Assembly (NCBI RefSeq): GCF_003852315.1
Contig: NZ_CP027762.1
Location: forward strand, 1,717,501-1,781,500
From: Pseudomonas sp. LBUM920
GTDB lineage: Bacteria; Pseudomonadota; Gammaproteobacteria; Pseudomonadales; Pseudomonadaceae
Reading direction: 5' to 3'
DNA length: 64,000 nt
In this document: piece by piece, positions 25,071-35,218 of the stretch
How the letters are laid out: every line of letters starts with the position of its first letter
Position numbering within the stretch: the first letter of the stretch is position 1
Position numbers and translations under genes: made by a program
Notes under the pieces: model-generated
Seen by the model: the letters and a program-made list of their open reading frames with translations, nothing else
Database searches by the model: none
Told to the model about the DNA's origin: nothing

Positions 25071-27761
25071 TCAGCGCTTCTCTTGCTTATTGGGCAGCGG
25101 CGCAAACAACGCTTCGATGTCCTCATTGCCCAACTGCCAATCTCCCGTCGTACGCCCATCCAGCACGCCCGCCGCCAGGTCGGACTTTTCCTTTTGCAGG
25201 TGTTGGATTTTCTCCTCCACCGTGCCCCGCGCAATCATTTTGTAGACGAATACCGGCTTCTCCTGACCGATGCGATACGCGCGGTCAGTCGCCTGGTTCT
25301 CCGTGGCCGGGTTCCACCACGGGTCATAGTGGATCACCGTATCGGCTTCTGTCAGGTTCAAGCCCACACCACCAGCCTTCAAGCTGATCAGAAAGATCTG
25401 CAACTTGCCGCTCTGGAAATCCTTCACCGGTGTGCGTCGGTCGCGGGTCTGGCCGGTCAGCAGTGCGTAAGCCACGCCGCGTTTTTTCAGCTCGACTTCG
25501 ATCAGGCTCAGCATCGAGGTGAACTGCGAGAACAGCAAAATCCGGCGTCCTTCGGCAAACAGCTCCTCGAGCATTTCCATCAGGCTGTCGAGCTTGCCCG
25601 AGCTGCTGCCGCGCGCGGGCAGGGCGGCGTCGTTGACCAGGCGCAGGTCGCAGCACACCTGGCGCAGCTTGAGCAGCGCTTCAAGAATAATGATCTGGCT
25701 ACGCGCCACGCCCTTGCGGGTGATTTCGTCGCGCACCTTCTTGTCCATGGCCAGGCGCATGGTTTCGTACACATCACGCTGGGCTTCGTTGAGATCGACC
25801 CAATGGATGATCTCGGTCTTGGGCGGCAATTCCGTGGCCACCTGTTCCTTGGTACGGCGCAGCAGGAAAGGTTTGATCCGACCGTTGAGGTGCTGCAGTC
25901 GCACATCACTGGCGCGCTTTTCTATGGGCACGCGGTAATCGCGGTTGAAGCTTTTCACGTCGCCCAGCCAGCCCGGCAGCAGGAAGTGGAACAGCGACCA
26001 CAGCTCACCCAGGTGATTCTCCAGCGGCGTACCACTCAGGCACAGGCGCTGGCGCGCATTGAGCTCGCGCGCGGCCTGAGCGGCCTTGCTGTTGGGGTTC
26101 TTGATGTACTGGGCTTCGTCGAGGATCAGCACATGCAAGGGCAGGGCGGCGAGTTGCTCGATGTCTTTGGGCAGCAGCGCATAAGTCGTCAGCAGCAGGT
26201 CGTAGTCCTGCAGGTTGGCGAAGTGCTTTTTGCGTGTCGCGCCATACAGCGCCAATACCTTGAGTTGCGGCGTAAAGTGCGCGGCTTCATCGAGCCAATT
26301 GGGGATCAGGCTGGTAGGCATCACCACCATGCACGGCCGATCCAGGCGCCCGGCGATTTTTTCACTGAGAATATGCGCCAGCGTCTGTAGGGTTTTGCCC
26401 AGACCCATGTCATCCGCAAGAATCCCGCCCACATCGAGTTGGCGCAGCGACTGCATCCAGCTCAAGCCTTCGAGTTGATACGGGCGCAGTGTCGCGTTCA
26501 AGCCTTCGGGCGCCTCGCAGGTGAAATCCTTGATGTCGCGCAGGCGCTGGGCGAAGTTGCGGATCTTCTCGCCGCCTTCCCATTGCAGCGGCAGGTCTTC
26601 CAGCGGGTTGAGGCGAATCGCATCGGCCTTGGCCAGGCGCAGGGTGGTGGTGCCCGATTCCTGCAGGTAAAACTCGCCAAGGGTGGCCAGCACCGGTTTC
26701 AAGCGGCCGTAGGGCAGCGCCACTTGCAGCGGCCCGTGGCCGTTAGGCAGACCGGGGATGTTTACCAGGATCAGCTCATCATCGCGGCGTCGGGCGAGCT
26801 TTTCCGGGTTGAGGATCTCGGTGTGCGAGCGCATCAGGTTCAATAGAATCGGCAGCAGGCTCAGGCGCTCGCCGTTGACGATGATGCCCAGCTCCAGGTC
26901 AAACCAGTCGCGTTCCGGGCCTTCATCGACGGTGGCATACCAGTCATCGACGGCGCTCAAGTCGAAACCGAAATCCTCATCGATCTGCAACTCCCAGCCC
27001 TCGGCGCGCAAGGTCGGCGAGGCGTTGAGGGTGAAGTTCAGCCAGGCGCTGTCGTTGACCATCTCGAACAATTCGCCGGCGCTCTCCGGCAGTGCCTTGC
27101 TCTGGCGCGTGGCGATCTTGAAACCGAGCAGGCGCAGTTGTTCGCGGTACGGCTGCTCCAGCTCCGGATGGCGCTTGATGCGCAGGCTCTGGGTTTCCTG
27201 GCGCACCACGATGTCGGCATTTTTTTGCCCGCTGACATAGTTGCCCAGGTAGTTGAACGACAACGCCGCACGGTGCTGGATATAGCGCTGCATCTTGCCA
27301 TTGCGCGGTTCAAACGCGCTGAACTCGACACTCGCCAGCCACAGGCGCGGCACCGGCCGCACATCTTCCATCACCACTTGCGGCAGTACCACGCGGTTAT
27401 CCAGCACGGCCTGGAGTTTCTCCAGCAGCTCGGCATCTTGCGCAGCCGCGGGGTAAGCCAGGGTTTCCTGCACCTTGAGCAGCACCGCCGCAATGTGTTT
27501 GCAGTTGGTGTGCACCGGGCACGTGCAGCGGCTGTCCACCAGAATCAGCATGCCCTTGGCCGATTCGCGCAGCGAGATGGTCTGCCGGTAAACGTTACCG
27601 CCCGAGCCTTCGCAGCTGGCAACAATGGTGCTGTCGCCGGACTCGACGATGCGCACACGGTTTTCGAGGGCGTAGCGCCGCCCGCGCTCAAGGCTTTGCT
27701 CTTTAAAGCGATTGGCCCACGAAGGGGCCAGGGGTTTGGTCAATGACGATGTCAGGGGCAT
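25071..27761 (-). CDS. SNF2/RapA-like helicase with SWIM zinc finger
   Basis: 896-aa superfamily-2 ATPase. An N-terminal SWIM zinc finger (CTCPVHTNCKHIAAV, ~residues 79-93) is followed by an SNF2-associated domain. The ATPase lobes carry Walker A DDMGLGKTLQTLAHIL, DEAQ box LDEAQYIKNPNSKAAQ, SGTPLENHLGELWSLF, LFSQFTSMLSLIE and motif VI ATDRAYRIGQEKPVFVYK. Such proteins translocate on dsDNA and remodel protein-DNA complexes; the bacterial SWIM type has no settled function. It is upstream of nothing obvious; csiV and mfd follow on the same strand to the right. Confidence 0.93.
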   Translation of the reverse strand: MPLTSSLTKPLAPSWANRFKEQSLERGRRYALENRVRIVESGDSTIVASCEGSGGNVYRQTISLRESAKGMLILVDSRCTCPVHTNCKHIAAVLLKVQETLAYPAAAQDAELLEKLQAVLDNRVVLPQVVMEDVRPVPRLWLASVEFSAFEPRNGKMQRYIQHRAALSFNYLGNYVSGQKNADIVVRQETQSLRIKRHPELEQPYREQLRLLGFKIATRQSKALPESAGELFEMVNDSAWLNFTLNASPTLRAEGWELQIDEDFGFDLSAVDDWYATVDEGPERDWFDLELGIIVNGERLSLLPILLNLMRSHTEILNPEKLARRRDDELILVNIPGLPNGHGPLQVALPYGRLKPVLATLGEFYLQESGTTTLRLAKADAIRLNPLEDLPLQWEGGEKIRNFAQRLRDIKDFTCEAPEGLNATLRPYQLEGLSWMQSLRQLDVGGILADDMGLGKTLQTLAHILSEKIAGRLDRPCMVVMPTSLIPNWLDEAAHFTPQLKVLALYGATRKKHFANLQDYDLLLTTYALLPKDIEQLAALPLHVLILDEAQYIKNPNSKAAQAARELNARQRLCLSGTPLENHLGELWSLFHFLLPGWLGDVKSFNRDYRVPIEKRASDVRLQHLNGRIKPFLLRRTKEQVATELPPKTEIIHWVDLNEAQRDVYETMRLAMDKKVRDEITRKGVARSQIIILEALLKLRQVCCDLRLVNDAALPARGSSSGKLDSLMEMLEELFAEGRRILLFSQFTSMLSLIEVELKKRGVAYALLTGQTRDRRTPVKDFQSGKLQIFLISLKAGGVGLNLTEADTVIHYDPWWNPATENQATDRAYRIGQEKPVFVYKMIARGTVEEKIQHLQKEKSDLAAGVLDGRTTGDWQLGNEDIEALFAPLPNKQEKR

Positions 27762-27770
27762 GGCGCTGGA

Positions 27771-28340
27771 TCAGTCCTGAGCGTCGGGCGGTGGTGCGCT
27801 GGGTGGTTTGGCGGTCAGCGAGGTGATCTTGATCAGCAGGGCCAAGTGGCCGCCGTCCAGGTAGTTGAGCTGGTTGTTCTTGGTGCGCACGCCTTGCTGG
27901 CTCAAGTGTTCGCTGGCGATGACGCTGCCGTTGGCGTCGAACTGGTTGATCCAGAAGTCTGCGTCGATATCGGTAAAGCGCCCCAGTTGCAGGTTCAGCG
28001 TGCCTTCGATGGGAAACTGGCCAAACTGCTCCTGGCCATCGCTGATGGCCAGCTTCACCGGCTGCTCGCCCAGGTTCTGGTCCCAGGCCCGGTGCAGCAG
28101 CACCGTGTAACCGGTGTCGGCACTGAGCTTGTCGACGATGTTGCCCAGCCGCGGCGGGCTGATTTTGTCCGCCGGCAGCCGTGGTGCCCCGGCGTCCCAG
28201 TTTTCCGGTGCCGCGCGGCTATTGATCACCGGCTCGGCGTTCTGGCGCACCAGAATCATTTCCACCAGATAGGGGCTGTCGGCAAACGCCGAAGGAGCAA
28301 CGACCACCAACAACAGGCTCAAAATGCGGAACAGGCGCAT
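27771..28340 (-). CDS. CsiV-family periplasmic protein
   Basis: 189 aa. A signal peptide (MRLFRILSLLLVVVAPSAFA, cut before DSPYLVEMILVRQ) is followed by a CsiV-type domain (YLVEMILV..., LHRAWDQNLGE, EGTLNLQLGRFTDIDADFW). In Vibrio, CsiV binds peptidoglycan and helps activate LpoA/PBP1A. The C terminus is Pro-rich. ATG 28340 was chosen because AAGGACG precedes it; the longer frame begins with TTG inside mfd. It is downstream of mfd by 11 bases and co-directional. Confidence 0.85.
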   Translation of the reverse strand: MRLFRILSLLLVVVAPSAFADSPYLVEMILVRQNAEPVINSRAAPENWDAGAPRLPADKISPPRLGNIVDKLSADTGYTVLLHRAWDQNLGEQPVKLAISDGQEQFGQFPIEGTLNLQLGRFTDIDADFWINQFDANGSVIASEHLSQQGVRTKNNQLNYLDGGHLALLIKITSLTAKPPSAPPPDAQD

Positions 28341-28351
28341 TGGGGCGTCCT

Positions 28352-31300
28352 TCAAGCAGATTTCGGGATGAGGCGCTCAAACAGCGCCTCTAATGTATTA
28401 AAGCGTTCTTCGGCACGTTCCATCGGCACCATGAACTTGAACAGCGTAGCCCCTTCGAACTTGTAGCGGTTGGGCTGGCCCTGAATCAGCTTGATCAGCA
28501 CCAGTGGGTCCACCGGCGTTTGCGCTTCGAACTCGATACGCCCGCCTTGCGGCCCGGCGTCGACCTTCTTGATGCCCAACTGCTCGGCCTGCAATTTGAG
28601 CAGGGTCAGGCGCACCAAGTTCTTGGTCGGCTCCGGCAACAGGCCGAAGCGGTCGATCATCTCCACTTGCAGGTCCTTGAGACCTTCTTCGTCGGTGGCC
28701 GAGGCGATGCGCTTGTACAGAATCAGCCGCGCGTGAACATCCGGCAGGTAGTCTTCGGGAATCAATGCCGGCAAGCGCAGGTTGATTTCCGGGCCGCCAC
28801 CCAAGGGTTGATCGAGGTTCGGTTGTTCGCCCTTGCGGATGGCTTTCACCGCACGCTCGAGCATCTCCATATAGAGGGTGAAACCGACGGCCTGGATCTG
28901 CCCACTCTGGCCGTCGCCGAGCAGTTCGCCGGCGCCACGGATTTCCAGGTCGTTGGTGGCCAGCACAAAGCCGGCACCGAGGTCCTGGGTATTGGCGATC
29001 GCCTCCAGGCGCTTCTCGGCATCGGAGGTAATCTGCTGACGCGGCGGCGTCAACAGGTAGGCATAGGCCTGGTGGTGACTGCGCCCGACGCGGCCGCGCA
29101 ATTGGTGCAGCTGCGCCAGGCCGAACTTGTCGGCGCGCTCGATGATGATGGTGTTGGCGCTCGGCACGTCGATGCCCGTCTCGATGATGGTCGAGGCGAT
29201 CAGCACGTTGAAGCGCTTGTGGTAGAAGTCGCTCATCACCTGTTCGAGTTCGCGCTCGCGCATCTGCCCGTGGCCGATGGCGATGCGGGCTTCCGGCACC
29301 AGTTCGGCAAGGTCGGCGGCGCATTTCTCGATGGTTTTGACGTCATTGTGCAGGTAGTACACCTGGCCGCCGCGCAGCAGTTCACGCAACAGCGCTTCCT
29401 TGACCGTGCTTTTGTTCTGTTCCATCACGAAGGTGCGCACCGACAGGCGACGTGCCGGCGGCGTGGCGATGATCGACAGGTCACGCATGCCCGACACGGC
29501 CATGTTCAGCGTGCGCGGAATCGGCGTGGCGGTGAGGGTGAGGATGTCGACTTCGCTGCGCAGGTTCTTCAGTTGTTCTTTCTGGCGCACTCCGAAGCGG
29601 TGCTCTTCGTCGATGATCACCAAGCCGAGGTTTTTGATCTTCACATCGTCCGACAGCAGCTTGTGGGTGCCGATCACGATGTCGATCTTGCCCTCAGCCA
29701 AGTCGGCGACGGCGGCGTTCACCTCTTTGGCGGACTTGAAGCGGCTCATCACTTCCACGCTCACCGGCCAGTCGGCAAAGCGGTCGCGGAAGCTGTTGTA
29801 GTGTTGTTGGGCGAGCAGGGTGGTCGGCACCAGAATCGCCACCTGCTTGCCGCCATGCACGGCAATAAAGGCAGCGCGCATGGCCACCTCGGTTTTGCCA
29901 AAGCCCACGTCGCCGCACACCAGACGGTCCATCGGCTTGGGCGCGAGCATATCGGCGCGCACCGCTTCGATGGTGGTTTGCTGGTCCGGGGTTTCCTCGA
30001 AGGCGAAGCCGGCACTGAACGTGGCGTAGTCGGCTTTCGGGTCGGCAAACGCGTAGCCTTCGCGGGCCGCGCGGCGTGCATAGATGTCGAGCAGTTCAGC
30101 GGCGACGTCGCGCACCTGTTCAGCGGCTTTGCGCTTGGCTTTCTGCCAGGTCTCGGAGCCCAGGCGATGCAACGGCGCCAGGGCGTCGTCGCTGCCGGTG
30201 TAGCGCGCGATCAGGTGCAGGCTGGCCACCGGCACGTAAAGCTTGGCGCCCTCGGCGTATTCCATGGTGAGGAATTCGGCGGCCTGGTTGTCGATCTCCA
30301 GGGTTTGCAGCCCGAGGTAGCGGCCCACGCCGTGGTCGATATGCACCACCGGCGCGCCTTCGCGCAGCTCGGTCAGGTTCTTGATCACTGCGTCGTTGTT
30401 GATGTCGGCGCGTTTTTCACGGCGGCGGCGCTGCATCACGCGCTGGCCGAACAGCGGGCTCTCGGCGATCAGCGCCAGTGCTGGGTCATCCAGCAACAAA
30501 CCTTCATCCAGCGGCGCAATGGTGATCGCCAGGAGGTCTTTGCTCTTAACAAAGTCCGGCCAGCTGTCGACGGTTTTCGGGCGCAGCTTCAGGCGTTCGA
30601 GCAACTCCAGCAGCACTTCGCGGCGGCCGGCGGACTCGGCGGTAAACAGCACGCGGCCGGGGAAGTCGCCGAGGAAGTTGGATAACGCTTCCAGCGGCTG
30701 CGTGGCTTTGGCCTGAATCGCCAGGTCCGGCAGCGTGCTCGCCGGGAAGCGCTCGCGGCCGCTGCCGGCGTCCACGTCCTGTTGGCTGGCGACTACGCGC
30801 GGCCAGTTTTTCAAGCGAGCGAAGCAGTCTTCTACCGGCAGGAACAGCTCGGCAGGCGGCAATAAAGGCCGCGATGGATCGACGCGGCGCTCTTCATAGC
30901 GATTGCGCACATCGTTCCAGAAGTTTTCCGCTGCCTGCTCAATGCCTGGCAGCGAGAACACTTGGGTGTCCTGGGGCAGGTAATCGAACAGGGTGGAGGT
31001 TTCGTCAAAGAACAGCGGCAGGTAGTACTCGATACCAGCCGGCGTAATCCCACTGCTCAGGTCCTGAAAGATCGGGCAGCGGCGGAAGTCCACGTCGAAG
31101 CGTTCGCGAAAGCGGGCCTTGAAGCGTGTGACGGCATCTTTTTGCAGCGGGAATTCCCGCGCCGGCAACAGTTTGATCGACTCGACTTTATCAATCGAGC
31201 GCTGGTTCTCCGGGTCGAAGGTGCGCAGTGTCTCGATTTCGTCGTCGAACAGGTCGATGCGGTACGGCAGCTTGCTGCCCATCGGGAACAGGTCGATCAG

Positions 31301-31801
31301 CGCGCCACGCACGGCGAACTCGCCGTGTTCGTACACCGTGTCGACGCAGCGGTAGCCGCTGGCTTCCAGGCGCGTGCGCATCTGTTCCACGTCGAGCTTC
31401 TGGCCGATATCCAGCACCAGGCTGCTGCCCAGCAGAAACTTGGTTGGCGCCAGGCGATGCAGGGCCGTGGTGATCGGCACCACCAGCACGCCGTGGGCCA
31501 GTTCCGGCAAGCGGTACAGGCTGGCGATGCGCTGGGAAATGATGTCCTGGTGCGGCGAAAACAGGTCGTAGGGCAGGGTTTCCCAGTCGGGAAAGTGCAG
31601 CACCGGCAAATCGGGGGCGAAGAAGCTCAGCTCCTGCTCCAGTCGCTCGGCACTTTGGCTGTCGGCGGTGAGCAGCAGGGTAAAGCGCTTGGCTGCGCTG
31701 GCAGCCTCGGCGATGGCCAGGCTCAGGGCGGCACCGGGCAGGTTGCCCCAGTGCTGTTTACCTGCCGCGGCAGGGAGAATCGGTAGACGCAGAACGGGCA
31801 C
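28352..31801 (-). CDS. mfd: Transcription-repair coupling factor Mfd
   Basis: 1149-aa SF2 translocase that removes RNA polymerase stalled at lesions and recruits UvrA. The N-terminal UvrB-homology region (LHFPDWETLPYDLFSPHQDIISQR) is followed by the RNAP-interacting domain (LREGAPVVHIDHGVGRYLG). The RecG-like motor has Walker A VCGDVGFGKTEVAMRAA, DEEH box VIIDEEHRFGVRQKE and TATPIPRTLNMA. A C-terminal TRCF domain ends the protein. The start codon is GTG (31801), with TTGGAG upstream. Confidence 0.98.
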   Translation of the reverse strand: MPVLRLPILPAAAGKQHWGNLPGAALSLAIAEAASAAKRFTLLLTADSQSAERLEQELSFFAPDLPVLHFPDWETLPYDLFSPHQDIISQRIASLYRLPELAHGVLVVPITTALHRLAPTKFLLGSSLVLDIGQKLDVEQMRTRLEASGYRCVDTVYEHGEFAVRGALIDLFPMGSKLPYRIDLFDDEIETLRTFDPENQRSIDKVESIKLLPAREFPLQKDAVTRFKARFRERFDVDFRRCPIFQDLSSGITPAGIEYYLPLFFDETSTLFDYLPQDTQVFSLPGIEQAAENFWNDVRNRYEERRVDPSRPLLPPAELFLPVEDCFARLKNWPRVVASQQDVDAGSGRERFPASTLPDLAIQAKATQPLEALSNFLGDFPGRVLFTAESAGRREVLLELLERLKLRPKTVDSWPDFVKSKDLLAITIAPLDEGLLLDDPALALIAESPLFGQRVMQRRRREKRADINNDAVIKNLTELREGAPVVHIDHGVGRYLGLQTLEIDNQAAEFLTMEYAEGAKLYVPVASLHLIARYTGSDDALAPLHRLGSETWQKAKRKAAEQVRDVAAELLDIYARRAAREGYAFADPKADYATFSAGFAFEETPDQQTTIEAVRADMLAPKPMDRLVCGDVGFGKTEVAMRAAFIAVHGGKQVAILVPTTLLAQQHYNSFRDRFADWPVSVEVMSRFKSAKEVNAAVADLAEGKIDIVIGTHKLLSDDVKIKNLGLVIIDEEHRFGVRQKEQLKNLRSEVDILTLTATPIPRTLNMAVSGMRDLSIIATPPARRLSVRTFVMEQNKSTVKEALLRELLRGGQVYYLHNDVKTIEKCAADLAELVPEARIAIGHGQMRERELEQVMSDFYHKRFNVLIASTIIETGIDVPSANTIIIERADKFGLAQLHQLRGRVGRSHHQAYAYLLTPPRQQITSDAEKRLEAIANTQDLGAGFVLATNDLEIRGAGELLGDGQSGQIQAVGFTLYMEMLERAVKAIRKGEQPNLDQPLGGGPEINLRLPALIPEDYLPDVHARLILYKRIASATDEEGLKDLQVEMIDRFGLLPEPTKNLVRLTLLKLQAEQLGIKKVDAGPQGGRIEFEAQTPVDPLVLIKLIQGQPNRYKFEGATLFKFMVPMERAEERFNTLEALFERLIPKSA

Positions 31802-32088
31802 GGAAGGTTGAGCTCCAAGCGTTGCGACAAAGTCGGTAATTGTAACGGCCCGAGGTGCCGCCTGTCAGTTGCTGACTGAGCCTATTACGGTTTGCAGGAA
31901 ATGTAGTGGCTAAGACAAACAATGGTGGGTTTTGACTCAATATGTAGTGCCAAAAAGTGCGGATGTTTCGGAGGGTTACGGACAAGTTGGCGGCGCGGCG
32001 TCATTGGTGGCCTTCTGGAACCCGCGTATTTACTGGGCTGTAGCGGGGTGGTGTTTTTTTGCAAGCGCTTTTTGTTGTGGTTGGCGCA

Positions 32089-32117
32089 TTGCTCAACGGC
32101 CGGTCGGACGACATAAT
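32089..32117 (+). promoter_or_regulatory. Candidate sigma-70 promoter for the GAPDH gene
   Basis: TTGCTC (32089-32094), 17-base spacer, CATAAT (32112-32117), giving a leader of ~35 bases before the GTG at 32157. It is the best match in the ~355-base gap between the divergent mfd and GAPDH genes. I see no other gene in that gap. Confidence 0.55.
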
Positions 32118-32156
32118 GTAGCCCCTTTTTTCTGCCCCTACATGTGGAAGGTTCCC

Positions 32157-33605
32157 GTGACTCAGAAGCCCGACCAGTGTCTTGGTGAATGGATCGACCG
32201 TGAAGCACTCGCTGAAGCGATGATTCCGCTTATCGGTCAGCTGTACCGCAATAACAATGTGGTGAGCTCGATCTATGGCCGCAGCCTGATCAACCAATCA
32301 GTCATCGCGATTCTCAAGGCGCATCGCTTTGCTCGCCATCGTTCCGCCGACGACAGCGAACTCTCCGTCCACGAAACATTCCCTCTGCTTAAAGCCATGA
32401 GCGAGCTCAAGCTCGGCGCGGCCTCGGTAGACCTGGGCAAGTTGGCTTACAAATTCCGCAAAGAAGGCGCTGGCCGCACCGCCGAGCAGTTCGTGCGTGA
32501 AGAAATGGCCGATGTGGTTGGCCAGCAAAACGCCGCTGCCCGTAAAGGCACTGACGTTGTGCTGTACGGCTTTGGCCGTATCGGCCGCCTGCTGGCGCGC
32601 ATCCTGATCGAAAAAACCGGTGGCGGCGACGGCCTGCGCCTGCGTGCCATCGTTGTGCGCAAAGGCGCCGAGAACGACCTGACCAAACGCGCCAGCCTCT
32701 TGCGCCGCGACTCGGTACACGGTCCGTTCAACGGCACCATCGTCATCGACGAAGAAAACAACACCATCACCGCCAACGGTAACCTGATCCAGGTGATCTA
32801 CGCGAAGAACCCGTCTGAGGTGGATTACACCCAGTACGGCATCAAGGACGCCCTGCTGGTGGACAACACCGGCGTATGGCGTGATGCCGAGGGCCTGGGC
32901 CAACACCTGGCCTGCCCGGGTATCGACCGCGTTGTGCTGACCGCGCCTGGCAAAGGCAAGCTGAAGAACATCGTTCACGGTATCAACCACGGCGAAATCA
33001 CCGCTGACGACAAGATCGTGTCGGCTGCTTCCTGCACCACCAACGCCATCGTGCCGGTGCTGAAGGCTGTGAATGACAAGTTCGGCATCGTCAACGGTCA
33101 CGTTGAAACAGTTCACTCGTACACCAACGACCAGAACCTGATCGATAACTTCCACAAAGGCGATCGCCGTGGCCGTAGCGCCGCGTTGAACATGGTCATC
33201 ACCGAGACCGGTGCTGCCACCGCTGCTGCCAAGGCCCTGCCTGAGCTGGCCGGCAAGCTGACCGGTAACGCGATCCGCGTGCCGACGCCGAACGTGTCGA
33301 TGGCCATTCTCAACCTGAACCTTGAGAAAGCCGCCACCCGTGAAGAAATGAACGAGTACCTGCGCTACATGGCGCTGCACTCGGACCTGCATAAGCAGAT
33401 CGACTTCGTTAACTCGCAGGAAGTGGTGTCGACCGACTTCGTGGGCTCGCGCCACGCTGGTGTGGTGGATGCCGAGGCAACCATCACCCAGGACAACCGC
33501 GTTGTGCTGTACGTCTGGTACGACAACGAGTTCGGTTACAGCTGCCAAGTGGTTCGCGTGATGGAAGACATGGCTGGGGTCAACCCGCCTGCATTCCCGC
33601 GCTAA
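32157..33605 (+). CDS. Glyceraldehyde-3-phosphate dehydrogenase, N-terminally extended
   Basis: 482-aa GAPDH; a standard enzyme has ~335 residues. The first ~130 residues (EWIDREALAEAMIPLIGQLYRNNNVV...) are an extra helical region. The Rossmann motif DVVLYGFGRIGRLLARI comes next, then the catalytic Cys293 in SAASCTTNAIVPVLKAV, THE/SYTNDQN substrate residues and WYDNEFGYSCQVVR. Start GTG 32157 has GGAAGGTTCCC before it. This is the second, mfd-linked GAPDH type of pseudomonads; cofactor preference and glycolytic versus gluconeogenic role are not visible. Confidence 0.92.
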   Translation: MTQKPDQCLGEWIDREALAEAMIPLIGQLYRNNNVVSSIYGRSLINQSVIAILKAHRFARHRSADDSELSVHETFPLLKAMSELKLGAASVDLGKLAYKFRKEGAGRTAEQFVREEMADVVGQQNAAARKGTDVVLYGFGRIGRLLARILIEKTGGGDGLRLRAIVVRKGAENDLTKRASLLRRDSVHGPFNGTIVIDEENNTITANGNLIQVIYAKNPSEVDYTQYGIKDALLVDNTGVWRDAEGLGQHLACPGIDRVVLTAPGKGKLKNIVHGINHGEITADDKIVSAASCTTNAIVPVLKAVNDKFGIVNGHVETVHSYTNDQNLIDNFHKGDRRGRSAALNMVITETGAATAAAKALPELAGKLTGNAIRVPTPNVSMAILNLNLEKAATREEMNEYLRYMALHSDLHKQIDFVNSQEVVSTDFVGSRHAGVVDAEATITQDNRVVLYVWYDNEFGYSCQVVRVMEDMAGVNPPAFPR

Positions 33606-33621
33606 GCCTTTGCGGTAAATG

Positions 33622-33653
33622 AAAAAGCCCCGACTGGTTCGGGGCTTTTTTTA
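33622..33653 (+). terminator. Intrinsic terminator after GAPDH
   Basis: AAAAAGCCCCGA / TCGGGGCTTTTTTT stem with a short CTGGT loop. The A/T flanks make it possibly bidirectional. Confidence 0.93.
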
Positions 33654-33683
33654 TGGCTGCTGTTTTGTGGTGAATGTTGGGGC

Positions 33684-33764
33684 CTCATCGCGGGCAAGCC
33701 CGGCTCCCACAGGGTTGATGTGTGAATACAGTCAAAGGTGGGAGCTGGCTTGCCTGCGATAGCG
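33684..33764. repeat. REPIN
   Basis: Arms ATCGCGGGCAAGCCCGGCTC and GGTGGGAGCTGGCTTGCCTG around a ~30-base spacer, between two convergent genes. Confidence 0.9.
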
Positions 33765-33769
33765 GTCTA

Positions 33770-35068
33770 TCAGGCGCCGCCCACCACTGACGCCTGCGCA
33801 GTGCGCAGTTCATGCCGGTTGCCCTTGAACAGTATCAATGTAGCGATCAAGCCGAGTATCGCCGCACCACTGAGCCAGATCCCAGGCGCTGCCTTATTGT
33901 CCAGCACGTGGATCAGGTAGGTGCAGGCCGCCGGTGTAAACCCACCAAAGGTCGCGGTTGCCAGGCTGTAGGCCAGGGAAAACCCGGTAGTGCGCACTTC
34001 CACCGGCATGATCTCGGTGAGCGCCACCACCATCGCACCGTTGTACGAGCCATACAGGAACGACAGCCACAGCAGCACGATCAGCAGATGGCTGAAGCTC
34101 GGATTGGCCACCAGCCACGACAACGCCGGATACGCGGTAAGAATCGCCAGAATCGTCGCGCCCAGCAGCAGGGGTTTGCGTCCGATCCTGTCGGACACCG
34201 CGCCCATCACCGGCAGCCAGATGAAATTGGAGATGCCCACGCACACGGTCACCAGCAACGCATCGAAGTCCGACAGGTGCAGCTCGGCCTTGCCGAAGGT
34301 CGGGGTGTAGGCGGTGATCAGGTAGAACGACACGGTGGTCATCACCACCAGCGCCATGCCGGCGATGACGATGCCGAAGTTCTGACCGATCGAGCGCACA
34401 ATTTCCTGCAGGGTAGGGCGGTGTTTACGCGCTTGGAACTCAGGGGTTTCTTCCAGCGAGCGGCGAATCACGAAGATCACCGGCACGATCAGGCAGCCGA
34501 TCAGGAACGGCACGCGCCAGCCCCAGTCACCCATTTCTTCGGGGCTGAGCCAGTGGTTCAGGCCCACGCCGAGCAACCCGGCGAACACCACCGCGGCCTG
34601 CTGACTGGCTGACTGCCAGCTGACGAAGAAGCCCTTGCGCCCAGGTGTGGCGATTTCGGCCAGGTACACCGACACACCGCCCAGCTCGACGCCGGCGGAG
34701 AAACCTTGCAGCAAGCGACCAAACAGCACCAGCAACGGCGCCGCCACGCCCAGGGTGGCATAGCCAGGGACGCAAGCGATGAGGACGGTGCCGGCGGCCA
34801 TCATGGCCAGGGTGATGACCAGGCCTTTCTTACGGCCGTGGCGGTCGATGTAGGCGCCTAGGAAGATCGCGCCCAAGGGCCGCATCAGGAAGCCGGCGCC
34901 GAATGTCGCCAGGGACAGCATCAAGGAAGCAAACGCGCTGTCGGTGGGAAAGAAGGTTTTGGCAATGGCCGTGGCGTAGAAGCCATAGACCATGAAGTCG
35001 AACATCTCGAGGAAGTTGCCGCTGACAACGCGAAAAATCGCCTTGCCTTTGCCCGTGGTAGTGGACAT
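33770..35068 (-). CDS. MHS-family symporter (citrate/tricarballylate-proton type)
   Basis: ~432-aa, 12-TM major facilitator. Seen: FDFMVYGFYATAIAKTFFP at TM1, loop 2-3 motif GAYIDRHGRKKGLVITL, and the second-half copy GAVSDRIGRKPLLLGATIL. The metabolite:H+ symporter subfamily is clear; FGKAELHLSDFDALLVTV and the overall look suggest a citrate or tricarballylate carrier. I prefer ATG 35068 (MSTTTGKGKAIFRVV) over 35077 for Shine-Dalgarno spacing, but both are possible. No catabolic genes adjoin it, so the substrate is inferred. Confidence 0.85.
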   Translation of the reverse strand: MSTTTGKGKAIFRVVSGNFLEMFDFMVYGFYATAIAKTFFPTDSAFASLMLSLATFGAGFLMRPLGAIFLGAYIDRHGRKKGLVITLAMMAAGTVLIACVPGYATLGVAAPLLVLFGRLLQGFSAGVELGGVSVYLAEIATPGRKGFFVSWQSASQQAAVVFAGLLGVGLNHWLSPEEMGDWGWRVPFLIGCLIVPVIFVIRRSLEETPEFQARKHRPTLQEIVRSIGQNFGIVIAGMALVVMTTVSFYLITAYTPTFGKAELHLSDFDALLVTVCVGISNFIWLPVMGAVSDRIGRKPLLLGATILAILTAYPALSWLVANPSFSHLLIVLLWLSFLYGSYNGAMVVALTEIMPVEVRTTGFSLAYSLATATFGGFTPAACTYLIHVLDNKAAPGIWLSGAAILGLIATLILFKGNRHELRTAQASVVGGA

Positions 35069-35218
35069 GTCATGCACTCATTTTGGCTATCTTATTAGTG
35101 ATCCCTGGTCATCGCTCATCCTTGCTGCTTCTTTGTAACCATATGTGTATTGGCCACTACCCGCAATAAAAACTGATAGCAAGCTGACTAAATGCGCAGG
35201 TGTCCTGGCGGGTGTTGA

